Source: an uncultured Ectothiorhodospiraceae bacterium (lineage in GTDB: Bacteria > Pseudomonadota > Gammaproteobacteria > Nevskiales > Oceanococcaceae). Taken from it: DNA of 64,000 bases. The stretch lies in assembly GCA_937141935.1 (NCBI GenBank), contig CAKZQS010000001.1:1-64000 (forward strand). The letters are read 5' to 3'. The position numbers and the translations under genes are program-made. This document shows, in pieces, positions 26,013 through 34,523 of the stretch (positions within the stretch are counted from its first letter, which is position 1; the number at the start of each line of letters is the position of its first letter). The notes under the pieces are model-generated. The model did no database searches, was not told where the DNA came from, and saw nothing but the letters and a program-made list of their open reading frames with translations.

Positions 26013-27167
26013 CTAGCCCAACCCGCCGGCCGCGAAATCCGCCAGCAGGGCGTTCAGGTGGCGCCGGCCGAGTGCGGTGGGCCGCAGGTGCGCGCCGGCC
26101 TGGCGCAGCAGCCCGCGCGACAGGTTGCGCGCCAGCGCCGGTTGCAGCGTGCTCGCGGGCAGCCCCGTGCGCTGCGCGAACTGGGCCAGCGTGAAGCCTT
26201 CATGCAGCCGCAGCGCGTTCAGCGTGTATTCCTCCAGCAAGTCCTGCGACTCCAGCGCCTGGTTGCGGCTGAGCACCGCCGGGCTGCCGGCCGTGGCCAG
26301 GTAGCGCGCCGGCGCGCGTTGCCGGGCCTGGCGCCAGATCCGCCCGTCCGGGCTGCTCAGCTTGCTGTGGGCGCCGGCGCCCAGGCCCAGAAAATCGCCA
26401 TAGCGCCAGTAATTGAGGTTGTGCTGCGCACGGCGGCCGGGCCGGGCCCAGGCCGACACCTCATAGGCCCGGTAGCCCGCGCGCCGCAGGGCCGCCGCGC
26501 CCCGGCTCTCGATGCGCAGCAGGGTGGCCTCATCCGGCAGCGTTGGCGGGTTGCGCGCAAAGGCGGTCTGCGGCTCCAGCGTCAGCTCGTACCAGCTCAG
26601 GTGCTCCGGCGCATGCTCCAGGGCCTGGGCAATGTCGGCCAGCGCGCCCTGCGGGCACTGCTCCGGCAGGCTGTGCATCAGGTCGATATTGAGGTTGGCA
26701 AAGCCCGCCGCGCGCGCCGCGCGTATGGCCCGGTGGGCGCGGGCGCCGTCGTGGATACGGCCCAGGCGGCGCAACATGGCGTCGTCGAAGCTTTGCACGC
26801 CGATGGACAGGCGGTTGACGCCGGCCGCCACAAAGCCGCGAAAGTGCGCCTCGTCCACCGTGCCGGGGTTGGCCTCCAGCGTGATCTCCGCGCCGCGCTG
26901 CCAGCCAAAGCGTGCGCCCAGCGCCGCCAGGATGCGGCCGATCTGCTCGGGGGGGCACAGGCTCGGCGTGCCACCGCCGAAGAACACGCTGCGCAGCGGC
27001 CGCGCCGGCATGCGCGCGGCAGCCCAGTCCAGGTCGGCCAGCAGGGCGTCGGTATAGGCCGCGAAATCGCTGTCCTCGCGCTGCGGGTGCGAGTTGAAAT
27101 CGCAATAGGGGCATTTGCGCACGCACCAGGGCAGGTGCACATAGGCCGCCAGCGGGGGCAGGGGCAT
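26013..27167 (-). CDS. hemW: Radical SAM heme chaperone HemW
   Basis: A 384-residue radical-SAM protein related to oxygen-independent coproporphyrinogen III oxidase. The 4Fe-4S motif CVRKCPYC (Cys15, Cys19, Cys22) comes after the HLPW that marks HemW, with [31 protein letters not shown], and [17 protein letters not shown] following. The HemN-like C-terminal domain is present. It delivers heme rather than oxidising coproporphyrinogen, by family knowledge. It follows rdgB by 17 bases, the usual rph-rdgB-hemW order. Confidence 0.95.
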   Translation of the reverse strand: MPLPPLAAYVHLPWCVRKCPYCDFNSHPQREDSDFAAYTDALLADLDWAAARMPARPLRSVFFGGGTPSLCPPEQIGRILAALGARFGWQRGAEITLEANPGTVDEAHFRGFVAAGVNRLSIGVQSFDDAMLRRLGRIHDGARAHRAIRAARAAGFANLNIDLMHSLPEQCPQGALADIAQALEHAPEHLSWYELTLEPQTAFARNPPTLPDEATLLRIESRGAAALRRAGYRAYEVSAWARPGRRAQHNLNYWRYGDFLGLGAGAHSKLSSPDGRIWRQARQRAPARYLATAGSPAVLSRNQALESQDLLEEYTLNALRLHEGFTLAQFAQRTGLPASTLQPALARNLSRGLLRQAGAHLRPTALGRRHLNALLADFAAGGLG

Positions 27168-27184
27168 GCTGGGTGCGGCCGCGG

Positions 27185-27784
27185 CTAGCGGGCGCCCGGA
27201 GCGTTGGCCAGCGTCTCGATCAGGGCCGCAACGGCGCGGCCGCGGTGGCTGCGCGCGCGCTTCTCCTCGCGGCTGAGCTCGGCGGCGCTGCGGCCCAGCT
27301 CCGGGTCGAGAAACAGCGGGTCGTAGCCAAAGCCGCCGTCGCCCCGTGGCGCCTCGAGAATCTCGCCGTCCCAGCGGCCCTCGACCAGGAGCGGCTGGGC
27401 ATCGTCGGCCGACCGCACCAGCGCCAGCGTGCAGTGGAAGGCCGCGCGGCGATCCCTGCGGCCCTGCAGCGCCGCCAGCAGTTTGGCGTTGTTGTCGGCG
27501 TCGCTGGCCTGCGGGCCCGCGTAGCGCGCCGAATACACGCCGGGTGCCCCCTGCAGCGCCGCGACGGCCAGCCCCGAGTCATCGGCCAGCGCCGGCAGGC
27601 CGCTGCAGGCGCTGGCGTGGCGGGCCTTGATCAGGGCATTGGCCGCAAAGCTGTCGCCGTCTTCCTCCGCCTGCGTGGCAGAGAAATCCGAGAGCGGCCG
27701 CAGCGCCAGCGCCAGCGGCGCCAGCGCGTGCTGCAGCTCGCGCAGCTTGCCGGCATTGGCGCTGGCCAGCACGATCTCGCGCAT
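27185..27784 (-). CDS. rdgB: XTP/dITP pyrophosphatase
   Basis: A 199-residue house-cleaning enzyme that hydrolyses dITP, XTP and related deaminated purine nucleotides to monophosphates. Motifs: LASANAGKLRELQ at the start, EEDGDSFAANALIKARH, ADDSGLAV with the catalytic acid, GFGYDPLF and the C-terminal SHRGRAVAAL. The ATG at 27784 overlaps the rph stop by one base (TGATG). Longer upstream reading has no family similarity. Confidence 0.96.
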   Translation of the reverse strand: MREIVLASANAGKLRELQHALAPLALALRPLSDFSATQAEEDGDSFAANALIKARHASACSGLPALADDSGLAVAALQGAPGVYSARYAGPQASDADNNAKLLAALQGRRDRRAAFHCTLALVRSADDAQPLLVEGRWDGEILEAPRGDGGFGYDPLFLDPELGRSAAELSREEKRARSHRGRAVAALIETLANAPGAR

Positions 27785-28518
27785 CAGCCGCGTACCGACT
27801 CCAGCGCCGCCAGCTGCGCCTGGTGCAGCTCGCGTATGCCTTTCTCGGCCAGCGACAGCATCGCGTCGAGCTCGCTGCGCAGGAAGGGGTGGCCCTCGGC
27901 GGTGCCCTGCACCTCGATAAAGCCGCCCGCCTCGTTCATGACCACGTTGCAATCGGTCTCGGCGCTGGAATCCTCGGCGTAGTCCAGGTCCAGCAGCGGC
28001 TCGCCGCCGACGATGCCGACGGAGACGGCGCCGACCTGGCCAAACAGCGGGTGCCGACGCGACTTGCCGCGGGCGCTCTTGTGCACATGGTCCAGCGCCA
28101 TCGCCAGCGCCACATAGCCGCCGGTGATGGCGGCGGTGCGCGTGCCGCCGTCGGCCTGCAGCACGTCACAGTCCACGGTGATCGAGGTCTCGCCGAGCGC
28201 TTCGAGGTTGACCGCCGCACGCAGCGAACGGCCGATCAGGCGCTGGATCTCCACGGTGCGGCCGCCCTGCTTGCCGCGGGCGGCCTCGCGGCCCATGCGC
28301 TCGCCGGTGGAGCGCGGCAGCATGCCGTACTCGGCGGTGACCCAGCCCTTGCCGGAATTGCGCAGCCAGGGCGGCACGCGCGTTTCCACGCTGGCGGTGC
28401 ACAGCACCTGCGTGTGGCCATAGTGGATCAGGGCGGAGCCTTCGGCGTGGCGCGACACGCCGGGTTCTATGCGCACCGGCCGCAGCTGGTCGGCGGCGCG
28501 GTCTTCGAAACGGGGCAT
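27784..28518 (-). CDS. rph: RNase PH
   Basis: A 244-residue phosphorolytic 3'-5' exoribonuclease that trims tRNA 3' ends. Family landmarks: [61 protein letters not shown] and [22 protein letters not shown]. First gene of rph-rdgB-hemW; 83 bases from the divergent yicC. Confidence 0.96.
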   Translation of the reverse strand: MPRFEDRAADQLRPVRIEPGVSRHAEGSALIHYGHTQVLCTASVETRVPPWLRNSGKGWVTAEYGMLPRSTGERMGREAARGKQGGRTVEIQRLIGRSLRAAVNLEALGETSITVDCDVLQADGGTRTAAITGGYVALAMALDHVHKSARGKSRRHPLFGQVGAVSVGIVGGEPLLDLDYAEDSSAETDCNVVMNEAGGFIEVQGTAEGHPFLRSELDAMLSLAEKGIRELHQAQLAALESVRG

Positions 28519-28549
28519 CAGCCCTCCGAATATCGAGCGGGCGCGGAGT

Positions 28550-28569
28550 ATAGCGGCCCGGGTCGCTAT
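28550..28569. promoter_or_regulatory. Near-perfect 20-bp palindrome in the rph/yicC divergent promoter region
   Basis: ATAGCG and CGCTAT flank gCCCGGGt, giving a 20-base palindrome with a single mismatched pair. It overlaps the candidate yicC -10 (TATGCT, 28567-28572). It could be an operator for a dimeric regulator; no regulator is identified. Confidence 0.4.
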
Positions 28570-28601
28570 GCTTGCGCAAGATTCTCGCCCAGACCCGCCC
28601 C

Positions 28602-29477
28602 ATGGACTACTCCCTGCGCTCGATGACCGGCTTCGCCCGCGTCCAGGCGCCCACCGATGCCGGCGCGCTGCGGCTCGAAATCAAAAGCGTCAATCACCGC
28701 TACCTGGAGGTGCTGCTGCGCCAGCCCGAAGAACTGCGCGGCACCGACAGCGCCGTGCGTGCGCGCCTCAACGCGGCTTTTGGCCGCGGCAAGCTGGAGG
28801 TGACGATGCGGCTGAGCCCCAGCGACAGCGGCGAAGTCCCCGAGCTGGTGCTGAACACGGAGGTGCTGGACCAGGTGGCCAGCGCCTGCCGCGCACTCTC
28901 CGCCCGCGTGCCGGAGCTGGCACCGGCCGACCCGCTGGCCCTGCTGCGCTGGCCCGGGGTACTGCAGGACCCGGCCGTGGACGAGGAGCAGGTTGCGGCG
29001 CAGGTCCTCGAGGCTCTGGACCGGGCCATCGCCGAGCTGGACGCCAGCCGCGCCGGCGAGGGCGCCCGCCTGGGCGCGGTGATCGAGGACCGCCTGCAGC
29101 AGATCGAGGCCCAGGCCGCGGCCGTGGCCGCACACCTGCCCGAACAGAACCGCCGCTGGCGCGAAAAGCTGATCGAGCGCCTCAAAGAGGTGGCCGACCT
29201 CGAGCCCGAACGCCGCGACCAGGCGCTGGTGCAGTTCGCGCAGCGCGCCGATGTGGACGAGGAACTCGAGCGCTTGCAGATGCACGTGGCCGAAGTGCGC
29301 GCCGCGCTGTGTCGCAAGGGCCCCATCGGCCGCAAGCTCGACTTCTACATGCAGGAGCTCAACCGCGAGGCCAACACGCTCGGCTCCAAGTCCATGGACG
29401 CCCACATCACCCGCTGTGCGGTCGAGCTCAAGGTGCTGATCGAGCAGATGCGCGAGCAGGTGCAGAACATCGAATAA
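28602..29477 (+). CDS. yicC: YicC-family endoribonuclease
   Basis: A 291-residue YicC protein, a family recently recognised as endoribonucleases acting on small RNAs. It carries the hallmark MTGFAR near the start, [12 protein letters not shown], and the near-invariant C-terminus beginning [23 protein letters not shown] and ending [14 protein letters not shown]. Length fits the family. ATG 28602 ([13 protein letters not shown]) is chosen; GTG/ATG forms further up are unsupported. Normally followed by gmk; here by the 3' end of an opposite-strand BNR protein gene. Confidence 0.93.
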   Translation: MDYSLRSMTGFARVQAPTDAGALRLEIKSVNHRYLEVLLRQPEELRGTDSAVRARLNAAFGRGKLEVTMRLSPSDSGEVPELVLNTEVLDQVASACRALSARVPELAPADPLALLRWPGVLQDPAVDEEQVAAQVLEALDRAIAELDASRAGEGARLGAVIEDRLQQIEAQAAAVAAHLPEQNRRWREKLIERLKEVADLEPERRDQALVQFAQRADVDEELERLQMHVAEVRAALCRKGPIGRKLDFYMQELNREANTLGSKSMDAHITRCAVELKVLIEQMREQVQNIE

Positions 29478-29498
29478 GGCGCCTGCGGTCGCTCGGGC

Positions 29499-32400
29499 TT
29501 AACGCCCGCGCCGCCGCCCCCACAACAGCCCCAGCGCCAGCAGCCACAGACCGCCCAGCGCGCCGCCGCGTGTGCCGTCGCCCGCGATGCCGCCGCCATC
29601 GCCACCATCGCCGCCGCCATCACCGCCACCGCCGGGCGGGGTTAGGGGCGCATCGATGCTGGCGTCCTCGGGAAAGTCGTATTCCCAGATGCCCCGACCG
29701 AAGGTGGAGGCGTAGAGCTTGTTGGGGTTGAAGGGCTTGAGCACCACCTGCGTCATTGGCGCATTGGGAATGTCGCCCAGCGGGGCCCAGGTGCTGCCGT
29801 TGAGGTCGCTGGAGATGAAGGCGCCGATGTCGGTGGCGACGATGAGTTGCGTGCCGCGCTTGACGATCGAGCGCGCGTGCACGGCGGGCAGGTTGCCGCT
29901 GATGTTGCGGAAGGACTCGCCGGCATCGGTGGACACGTACACATTGCCTTCGCCCAGTTCGGTGTTGGGGTCGAGGTAGCTGCCCGGCGGAATCCAGGTG
30001 CGGTTGGCATAACCGGCCAGCGTCACGTACACGGTTTCCGGCCGCTCGGGGTCGAGCTCGGTCGAGGTGATGAAGCGGTTCGGCAGGCCGGCTGCGGTGG
30101 CGAAGTGCCAGCCGTCCGGCTCGCCCTTCACCGGCGGCTCGGCCCCACCGACGTTGGTGGCCAGGCCGTTCTGGATGCCGGTATCCCAGTTGTTGATCAA
30201 ATCGCAAGGCCCGCAGAAGGCCACATAGGCCTGGCCGTCGTAGAGGTCGATGTGGGTCATGATGTTGGTCTTGCCGGTGCGCGCGTTGTTGCCCAGGTTG
30301 AACACCTCGCGCCAGTCCAGCGCCGGGCCTTGCGTCACCGCCACCACCTCCGGGCCGGCCGTCATCACGTGGTTGGAATCGGTGGGGTCCATCGTGAACC
30401 AGTTGGCGAAACTGGGGCTGCTGATCGGCGGGTTGGCCGCCGTGTAGGTCAGGCCGCCATTGGTGGTGACCTGCAGTGCGCCCACCTGAATCGTCAGCCA
30501 GGCGTAGTCGCTGTTGCGCGCATCGACGGCGGCAAAAAAGCCATCGCCGCCCAGGTTCTGCACCCGCTCGCGGGTTTGCGCGTCGATGTAGCCGGAGCCG
30601 TTGTCCTGCAGGCCAAACCAGATCCGGCCATCGGCCGCAACGGCCAGGCCATAGGGCAGCAGGGTGCCAAAGCCCTCGTTGTTGCCCACACCCCACTTGC
30701 TGTTGTCCATCTCCTCGCCGGCGGCCACGCACTGGCGGCTGACACCGCCGTCATGGCCGGCAAACAGGCACACGCCGCCATCGCCGGTCGGGATGTAAAT
30801 CGCGTCGTGCTGGTCGGGGTGGGTCGTGGTTTCGGTGGTGACGGGGCTATTGGTCGGGCACACCGGCAGGCCCAGGCTCAGCGCCTGGCAGGAGTCGCCG
30901 GCGAAATAGGTGCCAATCACGTTGTAATCGGCCGCGCCCTGCTGGGCCACGCCATCCTGGCCGACGATGTCGGTGGTGCGCGACTGCCACACCTCCTCCA
31001 GCCCAAAACCCAGGCGGGTGGGCACGCCGGCGGCCGTTGCACGGGTGGGGTCGGGCAGGATCCACATGTTGTACCAGGCCTGCACGCCCGGCGCGGTCAG
31101 CGCGCCGAGCACGATAAAGGTCGAACCGCTGGTGGGGTTGCGCGCGATTTCGTTCTCGTCGGCCAGCCGGGTCCAGCTGTCGCCAAAGTCGGGCGACACA
31201 TACAGCCCGTTCAGCGAGGTGGGGTTGGGCACGCCGGGGTTGGGCACGATGCCATCGGGGATGTCCAGCACCGGCACGCCGCCATTGAAGAGCACGGCAT
31301 CGCCGACGATGGCGTAGACGTAATTGCGGTCCTGCGCTTCGCCGTAGGCCTGGCCCAGCTCGAGCCGGCCAATGCGCTCCTGCGTGGTAAAGCCCTGGTT
31401 GCTGAGCCCGTCACCGGAGACATCGAGCTTGGCGAAGGTGTCCGGCTCGCCGGTGGCCGACTTGTACAGACCGTTGCCCGGCGCATGCACGGTGCCATCG
31501 GGGAACACCGCTTGGCCGGCGCGGTAGCCCACGGCCGCCAGCACTTCGCCACCGGCCTCGTCGGTCACGCCGCCCGGCAGCTTGACCACCACATCGGTCA
31601 CGAAATTGGCGAACTGGCAGGGCCCGAACTCGGTCACGCCCTGGCACTCGGGCGACGTAGGCAGGTTGACGTTGGCGAAGTTCTCGCCGGCGTCGGTGGA
31701 GCGGAACAGGCCTTTGGAGGTGGCGACGTACACGATGTTCGGGCTGCTGGCATCCACGGCGACCTCAAAGCCCAGTGCGCCGTCGGGCACGCCGTTGGAC
31801 TGGTTCCAGGTCACACCCAGGTCCGCGCTCCAGAAGGCGCCCAGGCCGGAATAGGTGTTGCCGCCCATCAGGTGCTCGCCGGAGACGATGACCAGCCGGC
31901 CGCCGCCCGCCGGCGTCCATTCCACGGCGCCGTGCACCAGCGTGGGCAGGTTGTCTCCGATGGGGACCCAGAAATCCCCCAGCTCCTGCACGCTGTCGGC
32001 CTCCGACATCCACAGCCCGCCGGTGCCGATCAGGGCAAAGAGGCGGTTGCCTTCCGGGTCGTAGGCAAAGCTGTCCACACGGCCCATCGCGGTGGGGATG
32101 CCCAGGCCCAGGCCGCCGCGCAGCGGGTCGTCAATCAGTGGGCCGCTGCCGTACTCCTGCCACTGGCCGTTGGCGCCGCTGACCTTTTGCTGCAGCGGGC
32201 GCATCGCCGCCTTGGCTTCGATGGCCTGCCGATAAGCGCCCGGCGGCACCGGGCCCACGCCCTGGGTCAGCGCGTCGTTGGCGGCCAGGATGTCGCCGAC
32301 GGACTCGGGGTGCTTGTTGTTCAGGCAAAAGGCTTCGCCGTACTGCGCTTGCAACTCGGTGATGGATTCGGGGCCGAGGTTGGGGCGGAACTTGCGCGCG

Positions 32401-32549
32401 TAATCGGCGGTGGCAACCAGCCGAAAGCCCTGCGGGCAGGCGTGCGCGCCGGATGATGCGGAGGGCGTGGTGCCCAGGGGCGCCAGCTGCCAGGTGGTGG
32501 CCGCGGCCAGCAGGATCAGCGCGGTGGCGCCCAGGGTTTTCGTATGCAT
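29499..32549 (-). CDS. Large exported BNR/sortilin-like repeat protein with GlyGly-CTERM tail
   Basis: A 1,016-residue protein with a signal peptide (MHTKTLGATALILLAAATTWQLA). Repeated Asp-box units recur: GLFRSTDAGENF (about 270), SPDFGDSWTRL, NVYVSTDAGESFRNIS, and ASTFGRGIWEYDFP near the end, which is the sortilin/VPS10 BNR propeller pattern. The tail is a Gly/Asp-rich stretch, then GGLWLLALGLLWGRRRGR: glycine-rich, hydrophobic, basic, the layout of a GlyGly-CTERM anchor cleaved by rhombosortase. Likely substrate binding or glycan/protein adhesion; not determined. ATG 32549 has GGAGAGAG upstream. Confidence 0.8.
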   Translation of the reverse strand: MHTKTLGATALILLAAATTWQLAPLGTTPSASSGAHACPQGFRLVATADYARKFRPNLGPESITELQAQYGEAFCLNNKHPESVGDILAANDALTQGVGPVPPGAYRQAIEAKAAMRPLQQKVSGANGQWQEYGSGPLIDDPLRGGLGLGIPTAMGRVDSFAYDPEGNRLFALIGTGGLWMSEADSVQELGDFWVPIGDNLPTLVHGAVEWTPAGGGRLVIVSGEHLMGGNTYSGLGAFWSADLGVTWNQSNGVPDGALGFEVAVDASSPNIVYVATSKGLFRSTDAGENFANVNLPTSPECQGVTEFGPCQFANFVTDVVVKLPGGVTDEAGGEVLAAVGYRAGQAVFPDGTVHAPGNGLYKSATGEPDTFAKLDVSGDGLSNQGFTTQERIGRLELGQAYGEAQDRNYVYAIVGDAVLFNGGVPVLDIPDGIVPNPGVPNPTSLNGLYVSPDFGDSWTRLADENEIARNPTSGSTFIVLGALTAPGVQAWYNMWILPDPTRATAAGVPTRLGFGLEEVWQSRTTDIVGQDGVAQQGAADYNVIGTYFAGDSCQALSLGLPVCPTNSPVTTETTTHPDQHDAIYIPTGDGGVCLFAGHDGGVSRQCVAAGEEMDNSKWGVGNNEGFGTLLPYGLAVAADGRIWFGLQDNGSGYIDAQTRERVQNLGGDGFFAAVDARNSDYAWLTIQVGALQVTTNGGLTYTAANPPISSPSFANWFTMDPTDSNHVMTAGPEVVAVTQGPALDWREVFNLGNNARTGKTNIMTHIDLYDGQAYVAFCGPCDLINNWDTGIQNGLATNVGGAEPPVKGEPDGWHFATAAGLPNRFITSTELDPERPETVYVTLAGYANRTWIPPGSYLDPNTELGEGNVYVSTDAGESFRNISGNLPAVHARSIVKRGTQLIVATDIGAFISSDLNGSTWAPLGDIPNAPMTQVVLKPFNPNKLYASTFGRGIWEYDFPEDASIDAPLTPPGGGGDGGGDGGDGGGIAGDGTRGGALGGLWLLALGLLWGRRRGR

Positions 32550-32710
32550 CGCTCTCTCCGTCAAGGCCCGCGCGCCAGGGGGTGCATCGCGTCGGGCTTA
32601 GGCCCGGCTTCATTCAATGCGCAGCGGCCCACAAAGGCAAGCAAAAGCCGCGCCAGCGCGGCGCATGGTCGGCATTGGTCTATGGATATATCGCGCCAGG
32701 CCAGGGCCGC

Positions 32711-32739
32711 CTGTCACGCGCGCGTCATCTGCGCATCAC
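32711..32739 (+). promoter_or_regulatory. Pho-box-like triple direct repeat upstream of phoX
   Basis: Three heptamers spaced by 4 bases: CTGTCAC (32711-32717), GCGTCAT (32722-32728) and GCATCAC (32733-32739). The 7+4+7 spacing matches the PhoB box, in which 7-base CTGTCAT-like half-sites repeat every 11 bases. The first copy is a strong match, the third weak. It lies 74 bases before the phoX start, so PhoB control under phosphate limitation is plausible. Confidence 0.6.
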
Positions 32740-32813
32740 ACAGTGGGGGCGGGGCCCGCGTCGCGGGCCGCGGCGCAGGATTGCGCCCAAGACCCGCCGC
32801 ATTGGAGCCGCCC

Positions 32814-34400
32814 ATGCACCGACGACACTTCATCCAGGCCGGTCTGGCCGTAGCCGGCAGCTTTTCGCTCGGCCGGGATTTTTGGAAACGCGCCTACGCC
32901 GCGCCGGCCCAGCCGGGCCCCAGCATCTACGGCGCGCTGCTCGGCCCGGACGAAAACGGCCTGTACCTGCCGCCGGGCTTTCGCTCGCGGCGCATCGCCG
33001 AGGCCTATTCGCGGGTGCCGCTGGACGGCGGCGGCGAGTCCAGCTACGTCTGGCACCGCGCGCCCGATGGCGGCGGGGTGATCCCGCAGGCCGATGGCGG
33101 CTGGGTTTATGTCAGCAACTCCGAAATTCCGATCATCGCCGACGAATGCACCTCCGATCCGGGCAGTGCCATGTGCGCGGAGCAGGGCGGGGTGGGCGCG
33201 GTGCGTTTCGACGCCCAGGGCCGGGTCGTCGACGCCTACCCGGTGTTGCAGGGCACCAACAACAACTGCGCCGGCGGCGTTACCCCCTGGGGAACCTGGC
33301 TGTCCTGCGAGGAGAACTTTGGCGGCTTCGTCTACGAGTGCGACCCCACCGGCATCAATCCGCCGCTGCGCCTACCCTTCATGGGCCAGTTCAACCACGA
33401 GGCCGCGGCGGTCGACCCCATCGGCAAGGCGATCTACCTGACCGAGGACACCGGCGACGGCGCCTTTTATCGCTTCATCCCCGCATCCTGGCCGGATGGC
33501 GGGCGGCCGGACCTGACGGCCGGCGTGCTCGAAGTGGCCGTGGTCGGCGAGAACCCACCGCTGCGGCGCGTGTATTCCGAACAGATTCGCGAGCTGCTGG
33601 CGCAGGTGCCGGGCATCGACGTGGACGATTTTCCCTGGAACGACATCATGCCGGCGCAGCGCGAAACCGCGCCCGGCCCCGTGCAGTGGCTGCCGGTGCC
33701 CAACCCGCTCGGCCTGCCGCTGGAAACCCGCTACCAGGTGCCCACCGCGGCCGTCTTCGACGGTGGCGAGGGCTGCTGGTACGACTCCGGCCTGGTCTAT
33801 TTCACCTGCAAGGGCACCAACCGGGTCTGGGCCTATGACACCCAGAAGGCCCAGGTCGACATCGTTTACGACGCCGCGCAAACCCCGGAGGCGCCGCTGA
33901 CGGGCGTCGACAACCTCGTCGTGCACCCGGACAGCCATGACCTGTTCGTGGCCGAGGACGGCGGCAACATGGAGCTGGTCATGATCAGCAACGAGCGCGT
34001 GGTGTCGCCCTTCATGCGTTACCCCGTGCCGCACTCCGAGATCGCCGGCCCCGCCTTCGACCCCTCGGGCACGCGCCTGTACCTCGCCAGCCAGGCCAAG
34101 CGCCACCGGCTGGATGACGACGGTCGGGAAGTGCGCGGCGAGATCTTCGAAATCACCGGCCCCTTCCGCGGCACCGCCGCCGCAGCGCCCGGGTCCAACT
34201 TCCCCGGGTCCGACTCCCCCGCGCTGCCGCCGGTCGCAGACCCGCAAGCGCCGCCGGGGCAGCGCCTCGCGGGCGGCAGCCTGTCATTGGGTCTGGCGGC
34301 GGTGGGCGCCGCCTGGGCCGCGCGCCAGTGGCTGGGGCGCGAGTCCGCCCCGAGCATGCCCGCCGAAGCGCCGCGCAGCGCCGAGGACGACAACCACTAA
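32814..34400 (+). CDS. phoX: PhoX-family alkaline phosphatase, Tat-exported
   Basis: A 528-residue PhoX-type (former DUF839) enzyme, a calcium/iron-dependent phosphatase that frees phosphate from organic phosphoesters. A twin-arginine leader (MHRRHFIQAGLAVAGS) fits Tat export. Family blocks: WVYVSNSEIP, NNNCAGGVTPWGTWLSCEENFGG, FNHEAAAVDPIGKAIYLTEDTGDGAFYRF, GVDNLVVHPDSHDLFVAEDGGN, and AGPAFDPSGTRLYLASQ. After about residue 475 comes a Pro/Ala linker and a hydrophobic segment (LSLGLAAVGAAWAARQWLG) that may retain it at the membrane. Divergent from the BNR protein. Preceded by a Pho-box-like site. Confidence 0.9.
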   Translation: MHRRHFIQAGLAVAGSFSLGRDFWKRAYAAPAQPGPSIYGALLGPDENGLYLPPGFRSRRIAEAYSRVPLDGGGESSYVWHRAPDGGGVIPQADGGWVYVSNSEIPIIADECTSDPGSAMCAEQGGVGAVRFDAQGRVVDAYPVLQGTNNNCAGGVTPWGTWLSCEENFGGFVYECDPTGINPPLRLPFMGQFNHEAAAVDPIGKAIYLTEDTGDGAFYRFIPASWPDGGRPDLTAGVLEVAVVGENPPLRRVYSEQIRELLAQVPGIDVDDFPWNDIMPAQRETAPGPVQWLPVPNPLGLPLETRYQVPTAAVFDGGEGCWYDSGLVYFTCKGTNRVWAYDTQKAQVDIVYDAAQTPEAPLTGVDNLVVHPDSHDLFVAEDGGNMELVMISNERVVSPFMRYPVPHSEIAGPAFDPSGTRLYLASQAKRHRLDDDGREVRGEIFEITGPFRGTAAAAPGSNFPGSDSPALPPVADPQAPPGQRLAGGSLSLGLAAVGAAWAARQWLGRESAPSMPAEAPRSAEDDNH

Positions 34401-34425
34401 GCCGCGGCCGCGTAGCCCCCAAGCC

Positions 34426-34455
34426 AAAACGCCGGGGCCCTAGCGGACCCCGGCG
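34426..34455 (-). terminator. Rho-independent terminator of the giant secreted protein gene
   Basis: Minus strand: CGCCGGGG and CCCCGGCG form an 8-bp stem (34430-34455), then TTTT. It lies between the convergent phoX and giant orphan genes; on the plus strand A's precede the stem, so the plus-strand effect would be weak. Confidence 0.75.
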
Positions 34456-34469
34456 CGGGTTGGCTGAGT

Positions 34470-34512
34470 GGCAGCGTCCGGCGCCCGCGTCCGGCGGGCG
34501 ACGGACGCTGCC
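34470..34512. repeat. 11-bp inverted repeat with nested stem
   Basis: GGCAGCGTCCG (34470-34480) and CGGACGCTGCC (34502-34512) are perfectly complementary; the loop contains a second short inverted repeat. It could extend the terminator region or act as a transcript-stabilising hairpin for the giant orphan gene, whose stop is at 34524. Confidence 0.6.
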
Positions 34513-34523
34513 ATGCTTGCGCC

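Noticed and set aside
29847-32456. Very long open frame antisense to the BNR protein gene
   Set aside because: Mirror frame of high G+C DNA; translated sequence is low-complexity and without motif, while the opposite strand has a signal peptide, Asp-boxes and a sorting tail.
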